From positions 1 through 8,755 of the forward strand of contig CBFGTA010000098.1 of assembly GCA_965651595.1 (NCBI GenBank): a stretch of DNA of 8,755 bases, read 5' to 3'. Below, in pieces: positions 5,815-8,755 of the stretch; position 1 is the stretch's first letter, and each line of letters opens with the position of its first letter. The DNA is from CBFGTA01 sp965651595. GTDB lineage: Bacteria; Actinomycetota; Actinomycetes; S36-B12; UBA10799. The notes under the pieces were generated by a model. That model did not search any database. It was given only the letters and a program-made list of their open reading frames with translations, and was not told the DNA's origin. Position numbers and translations under genes: made by a program.

Positions 5815-7065
5815 ATGTCCGAGTATGTCCCCCGTATCGCGGATGACCAACTGCGTGCAAGCCTGGGCGCAGTTGGAGCGGTCTTGATCGAGGGGCCGAA
5901 GGCGTGTGGCAAGACATCGACGGCCATCCAGCAGGCCGCGAGCGTGATTCGCCTTGATGAAGACACGAATGCCCGAGCAGCGACAGTCTCCGCACCCGAG
6001 CTGTTGTTCGAGCGCCCAGCCCCGATCTTGTTTGACGAGTGGCAAATCGAACCCCGAATATGGAACCTGGTCCGACGGCAAGTGGACGACCGGCAGCAGC
6101 GCGGCCAGTTCATTTTCACTGGCTCGGCGACGCCGCGCGATGACGCTCAACGCCACACTGGAGCTGGTCGCTTTTCAGTGCTTCCTATGCGGCCAATGTC
6201 TTTATATGAATCGAAGCATTCTACCGGTCAGGTGTCACTAGCAACACTGCTCGCTGGCGAGCCGCAACATGCACAGCAAGGACCGCTTGACGTACCGGCC
6301 TTGGCGGAGCGGATCGTGATCGGTGGATGGCCTGCGCTCCTGAACGCCTCCACAACGCAGGCGCAGCGTTGGCTCAGGGATTACTTGCGCAATGTTGTTG
6401 AAGTGGACATACCCGCGCTCGGGCACCGCCGATCACCGCGCAACCTGAACCGACTCCTGCGATCGCTTGCCAGGTCGGTCGGTCAAGCACCGAAACTAGC
6501 GGGACTTCACAAAGACGTCTCAGGGGACGCAGGTACACCAGCACTCGAAACCGTAGACCGGTATCTGGAGGCGCTCGACCGACTGATGTTGGTTGAGAAC
6601 TCTGAGGCATGGCCAACGCATATGCGTTCCACTACGCGGCTACGGACAGCACCCGTGCGATATTTCATTGACCCTTCTCTCGCGACCGCAGCCCTCGGGG
6701 TTGGCCCGACGCAGCTGCTGAATGATCTCAACGCGATGGGATTTCACTTCGAGGCACTCGTAGTTCGTGACCTGCGCATCTATGCACAGCCGCTCGACGG
6801 CCAGGTGTATTCCTGGCGTGACGCGAACGGAAACGAAGTCGACGCGATCGTGTCAACGTTCGACGGACGATGGGCAGCCTTCGAAGCAAAGCTCAATCCC
6901 GACGACGTCGATGCAGCCGCCGCCGCCCTGCTACGTTTCGCAGACAAGGTGGATACAAGCCGGATCGGTGAACCTGCTGCTCTCAGTGTCATCACCGGTA
7001 CCGGGTATGCCTATCGTCGCCCCGACGGGATCAGCGTTGTACCGATCAGCGCGCTCGGCCCCTAG
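5815..7065 (+). CDS. ATP-binding protein, AAA-type with DUF4143 C-terminal domain
   Basis: This encodes a 416-residue cytoplasmic protein and is the only intact accessory gene of the island. The ATPase part has a Walker A motif GPKACGKT (27-34), a Walker B motif ILFDE (71-75) and a TGSA sensor (102-105), then the family's GAGRFSVLPMRPMSLYE. The middle (about 190-300) is helical, with DYLRNVVEVDIPALG. The C-terminal DUF4143 part has FEALVVRDL (E313), WRDANGNEVDAIV (D343) and FEAKL (E357, K359), which follows the pattern of a PD-(D/E)XK nuclease-like fold with all acidic residues kept. Members are widespread, often mobile and of unknown job; defence or toxin-antitoxin roles have been suggested but are not settled. 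ATG 5815 is chosen for the leaderless promoter; GTG 5809 would overlap the -10 box. Neighbours are ISL3 remnants on both sides and no partner gene, so it is a solitary cargo-like gene. Confidence 0.85.
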   Translation: MSEYVPRIADDQLRASLGAVGAVLIEGPKACGKTSTAIQQAASVIRLDEDTNARAATVSAPELLFERPAPILFDEWQIEPRIWNLVRRQVDDRQQRGQFIFTGSATPRDDAQRHTGAGRFSVLPMRPMSLYESKHSTGQVSLATLLAGEPQHAQQGPLDVPALAERIVIGGWPALLNASTTQAQRWLRDYLRNVVEVDIPALGHRRSPRNLNRLLRSLARSVGQAPKLAGLHKDVSGDAGTPALETVDRYLEALDRLMLVENSEAWPTHMRSTTRLRTAPVRYFIDPSLATAALGVGPTQLLNDLNAMGFHFEALVVRDLRIYAQPLDGQVYSWRDANGNEVDAIVSTFDGRWAAFEAKLNPDDVDAAAAALLRFADKVDTSRIGEPAALSVITGTGYAYRRPDGISVVPISALGP

Positions 7066-7243
7066 ACGCTCTACACCTAACGCAACGCTTCGACGTGACC
7101 CTCTGACGAGACGACTCCTTACGGATCGCCGCCAACGGCTCGCCATCGGGAGCGGGCGTGAGGGATTCGAGCCACGCTTCGAAGTGGAGAACTCCCACCA
7201 CTTTGACAAGTCTGCCAAGGGACTCGCCATTCACCACATCGGT

Positions 7244-7443
7244 CTGCTCTACCATCAGCTGCACGTCCCGGCCACGACGCTCATAGTGCAGGACACGAAC
7301 ACATTTCAGACCTACCAGCGCCCGAACAATCTCGCTAGGCTCGGACACGACGAAGGCGTTTCTACCTTGATGCTTCACACCACAAGCCTGAAGCGTCTTC
7401 GTCACACAGCCCTCAACAACACCCCGCCAAAATCCGAAGAACC
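7244..7443 (-). mobile_element. ISL3-family insertion sequence remnant with transposase N-terminus (second, different element)
   Basis: On the minus strand, GGTTCTTCGGATTTTGGCGG begins at 7443 and resembles an ISL3 terminal repeat (GGNTCTTC core). The transposase frame then reads VVSEPSEIVRALVGLKCVRV followed by LHYERRGRDVQLMVEQ (from about 7378 to 7244), the N-terminal domain of a second ISL3 transposase type. Similarity stops there: the cysteine-rich zinc finger that should follow is replaced by unrelated sequence, so only the first 45 residues remain. Its best start is GTG 7378, without a clear ribosome binding site. The longer minus-strand frame from 7453 down to 7046 runs through unrelated sequence into the end of the ATPase gene. 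The 178 bp between the ATPase stop and this remnant hold no gene. Confidence 0.65.
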
Positions 7444-7456
7444 CCAAAACCAAGCC

Positions 7457-7507
7457 AGGTGAACCCCCACTGAGGGCTCACCTGTCTTGGATGTCCTGGG
7501 ACAGGAC
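7457..7507 (-). terminator. Two hairpins downstream of tRNA-Leu
   Basis: GTCCTG (7493-7498) and CAGGAC (7502-7507) pair perfectly over a 3-nt loop, six bases past the tRNA 3' end on the minus strand. A second hairpin follows: AGGTGA (7457-7462) with TCACCT (7478-7483), extended inward by three G-C pairs. They probably end or process the tRNA transcript. No T-run is present. Confidence 0.45.
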
Positions 7508-7512
7508 GATAG

Positions 7513-7595
7513 TGCGCGAGGCGGGATTTGAACCCGCACACCCTTGCGGGCACTGGCACCTGAAGCCAGCGCGTCTGCCGTTCCGCCACTCGCGC
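7513..7595 (-). tRNA. tRNA-Leu (anticodon CAG)
   Basis: The minus strand folds as a class II tRNA of 83 nt. The acceptor stem is GCGCGAG pairing with CTCGCGC, with discriminator A at 7513. The anticodon stem CTGGC/GCCAG holds loop TTCAGGT, so the anticodon is CAG and reads the CUG codon. A long variable arm (about CCCGCAAGGGTG) marks it as Leu type, and the T arm GCGGGTTCAAATCCCGC is standard. CCA is not encoded. The 3' end faces the accessory island to its left, the usual side for integration of mobile elements. Confidence 0.95.
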
Positions 7596-7900
7596 GTACC
7601 GGCAAGGGTAGCACCTGCGGGCAGGTAGACATTCTCCGGAGATGCGACCGTGATCGAAGTGGGGATTTCACACTTCGGTCTTGAGTGAACGGCTCGCAGA
7701 CAATGAACTGCAGGGAAATCGCACGTGAACGTTCCTGTCCATTGACCCGAACTGTCGACCTAGCGTCTGTCCCTGCGCGATATAAACCGCCATCATCAGA
7801 GACAAGGGCGTGTGAACGGGGATCGACCACTGCGTGTGGGGCAACTGCCACACAACTCGCGCTACCGGCGAACGCCGTAATCCACTAGAGAGGAAGCACG
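7596..7900. other. Intergenic region between divergent tRNA-Leu and DUF47 genes, promoters for both
   Basis: No gene is seen here. TACCCT on the minus strand (7610-7605) is a TANNNT-type -10 box about 10 bp ahead of the tRNA 5' end. A 10-bp palindrome TCTCCGGAGA (7633-7642) lies near its -35 position. For the + strand, TTGACC (7742-7747), TAGCGT (7761-7766) and TATAAA (7781-7786) are candidate promoter parts, but no pair has ideal spacing. A hairpin GTGTGG/CCACAC (7834-7839 with 7848-7853) and a small CGGCG/CGCCG stem (about 7866-7877) would lie in the DUF47 leader just before its ribosome binding site. Confidence 0.4.
7652..7680. other. 10-bp stem inverted repeat upstream of tRNA-Leu
   Basis: GATCGAAGTG (7652-7661) pairs with CACTTCGGTC (7671-7680) around a 9-nt loop; nine Watson-Crick pairs and one G-T. 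It stands between the tRNA promoter and the DUF47 promoter. No gene reads into it from the left on the + strand, so it is more likely an operator or a buffer terminator between divergent units than a gene-end terminator. Confidence 0.4.
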
Positions 7901-8512
7901 ATGACGAAGAAGGACAAGGGCGAGAAGGTTGAGAAGTTGCTCGGCAAGACCGTGGGCTTCCTGCCTGAGATCGCCAGCGTCTTCGCGGACCTCGTAACGG
8001 CGGATCCAGCGGACCGTCCCAAGTTTGCCCAACGTCTCCACGAGCTCGAGGCTGAGGCCGACGAACGCTATATCAAGCTCGTCCACCGGACCGCCGACAC
8101 GTTCATCACGCCGTACGACCGAGAAGATATCTACTTAATGATCGAATCCCTCGACGACGTGGTTGATTGCCTCGACCAGAGCGGTTCGCTCATTGTTGAA
8201 CTCCCCATCGACGATCTGCCCGAGTCTGTGGTCAAGGCGTCAGAACTGCTCATCGACATGAGTGGCTACGCTGCCGAGGCCATCGATCTCATCAAGAAGC
8301 CGAAGAAGCTCGAAGAGACGCTCCTCGCCCTTGGTCACGCCGAGAACGAACTTGACGTGTGCTACCGCGCCACGTTCAAGGCGGGCGTGGATTCTGCCGA
8401 TCCCATGTACGCCTTGAAACTTCTCGAATTGGCCAAAGAGATCGAAGAGGCGGCTACTTCGCTCGAAGAGTTCGCCCGCGCCCTCGGAGTCACGGCCATC
8501 AAGGAAACCTAG
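7901..8512 (+). CDS. DUF47 family protein (PhoU-like)
   Basis: This encodes a 203-residue, all-helical, strongly charged cytoplasmic protein. The start ATG 7901 follows GAGAGGA (7888-7894) by 6 nt. It has the DUF47 layout: an N-terminal helix with LLGKTVGFLPEIASVFADLV (residues 13-32), then HELEAEADERY (about 47-57), the signature TADTFITPYDREDIYLMIES (about 65-84, the T-P-x-D-R-E-D-I motif), and long helices with acidic patches (IESLDDVVDCLD) that in PhoU-like folds bind metal clusters. Length is standard (about 205). DUF47 proteins usually sit next to and work with a low-affinity Pit phosphate transporter, often in one operon. Here the next gene is convergent and the previous one is a tRNA, so no transporter is adjacent. 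The role in phosphate control is inferred from the family only. Confidence 0.9.
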   Translation: MTKKDKGEKVEKLLGKTVGFLPEIASVFADLVTADPADRPKFAQRLHELEAEADERYIKLVHRTADTFITPYDREDIYLMIESLDDVVDCLDQSGSLIVELPIDDLPESVVKASELLIDMSGYAAEAIDLIKKPKKLEETLLALGHAENELDVCYRATFKAGVDSADPMYALKLLELAKEIEEAATSLEEFARALGVTAIKET

Positions 8513-8549
8513 ACGACCACCGGCACGGTAGTAGTAGAGGTTGGCGGAG

Positions 8550-8755
8550 CTAACTTTCGACGATGCCCCGCAAGACTGTTGTGTCAATCTTGATCATCCC
8601 GAGCATCGCTTGCGTGAGCTCGCGGCGTTTGGCCGGGTCCGGCACCGACATGTAGATATCCATATCGCGGGGGACGACCTGCCACGACACCCCGAATTTG
8701 TCTTGCACCCACCCACTCTGTGATTCCGTCCCGCCGTCGGCTCGCAGGGCATCCC
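8550..8755 (-). CDS. VOC family / PhnB-like protein, C-terminal part (5' end outside window)
   Basis: Open on the minus strand from the window edge to TAG (8552-8550), giving 67 residues. DALRADGGTESQSGWVQDKF, then GVSWQVVPRDM, PDPAKRRELTQAMLGM and a final KIDTTVLRGIVES, are the last strand and helix of PhnB-like vicinal-oxygen-chelate proteins (a C-G-W/S-G-W-x-x-D-K-F-G-V-S-W-Q motif, then the K-A/P-x-x-x-x-x-A-M-L-x-M-x-K-I-D tail). Such proteins are often annotated as glyoxalase-like or as 3-demethylubiquinone methyltransferase, although most have no shown enzyme activity. The usual Cys in the S-Q-C-G-W position is Ser here. It converges on the DUF47 gene with 37 bp between the stops and no clear hairpin. 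Confidence 0.85.
   Translation of the reverse strand, partial: DALRADGGTESQSGWVQDKFGVSWQVVPRDMDIYMSVPDPAKRRELTQAMLGMIKIDTTVLRGIVES

Noticed and set aside
7046..7453. 135-residue minus-strand protein as a complete gene
   Set aside because: Only residues from about 26 to 70 match an ISL3 transposase start; the rest is unrelated sequence overlapping the end of the ATPase gene.

Overview
The window looks like a chromosomal segment of a GC-rich actinobacterium. Coding regions have mostly G/C third positions and purine-rich ribosome binding sites. Promoters carry a TANNNT-type -10 box, and one of them drives an apparently leaderless gene. The protein families and ISL3-type transposase remnants also fit Actinomycetota. 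I cannot name the genus from sequence alone.

Left block (1-2998): the C-terminal end of a DUF305 protein closed by a strong hairpin; a 20-bp tandem repeat; a large secreted right-handed beta-helix protein with about seven double-coil units (397-2442); and a small SRPBCC/START-like protein (2537-2998). All read rightwards and look intact.

Middle block (about 3000-7500) is a graveyard of accessory DNA. It holds: (i) a Fic-family gene broken by a large internal deletion, an in-frame TGA and a one-base frameshift; (ii) an intact YjbR/MmcQ-like gene; (iii) a start-less fragment of a two-helix membrane protein on the minus strand; (iv) a minus-strand AbiEi-like antitoxin gene whose frame is broken by exactly two extra copies of a 20-bp tandem repeat; (v) two different, internally deleted ISL3-family ends facing each other in inverted orientation; and (vi) between those ends, an intact ATPase of the AAA/DUF4143 type (5815-7065) with a leaderless promoter overlapped by a 23-bp tandem repeat. 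The island stops at the 3' end of a tRNA-Leu(CAG) gene (7513-7595, minus), a classic integration site.

Right block (7596-8755): a structured 5' region, an intact DUF47 (PhoU-like) gene with no phosphate transporter next to it, and the C-terminal end of a convergent VOC/PhnB-like protein.

The genes do not form one pathway. The main theme is a decayed toxin-antitoxin or defence-type island (Fic, AbiEi-like, DUF4143 ATPase) embedded in ISL3 debris beside a tRNA, with housekeeping genes on both sides. The best candidates for something new are the repeat-controlled ATPase unit and the frame-switching repeat in the AbiEi-like gene.
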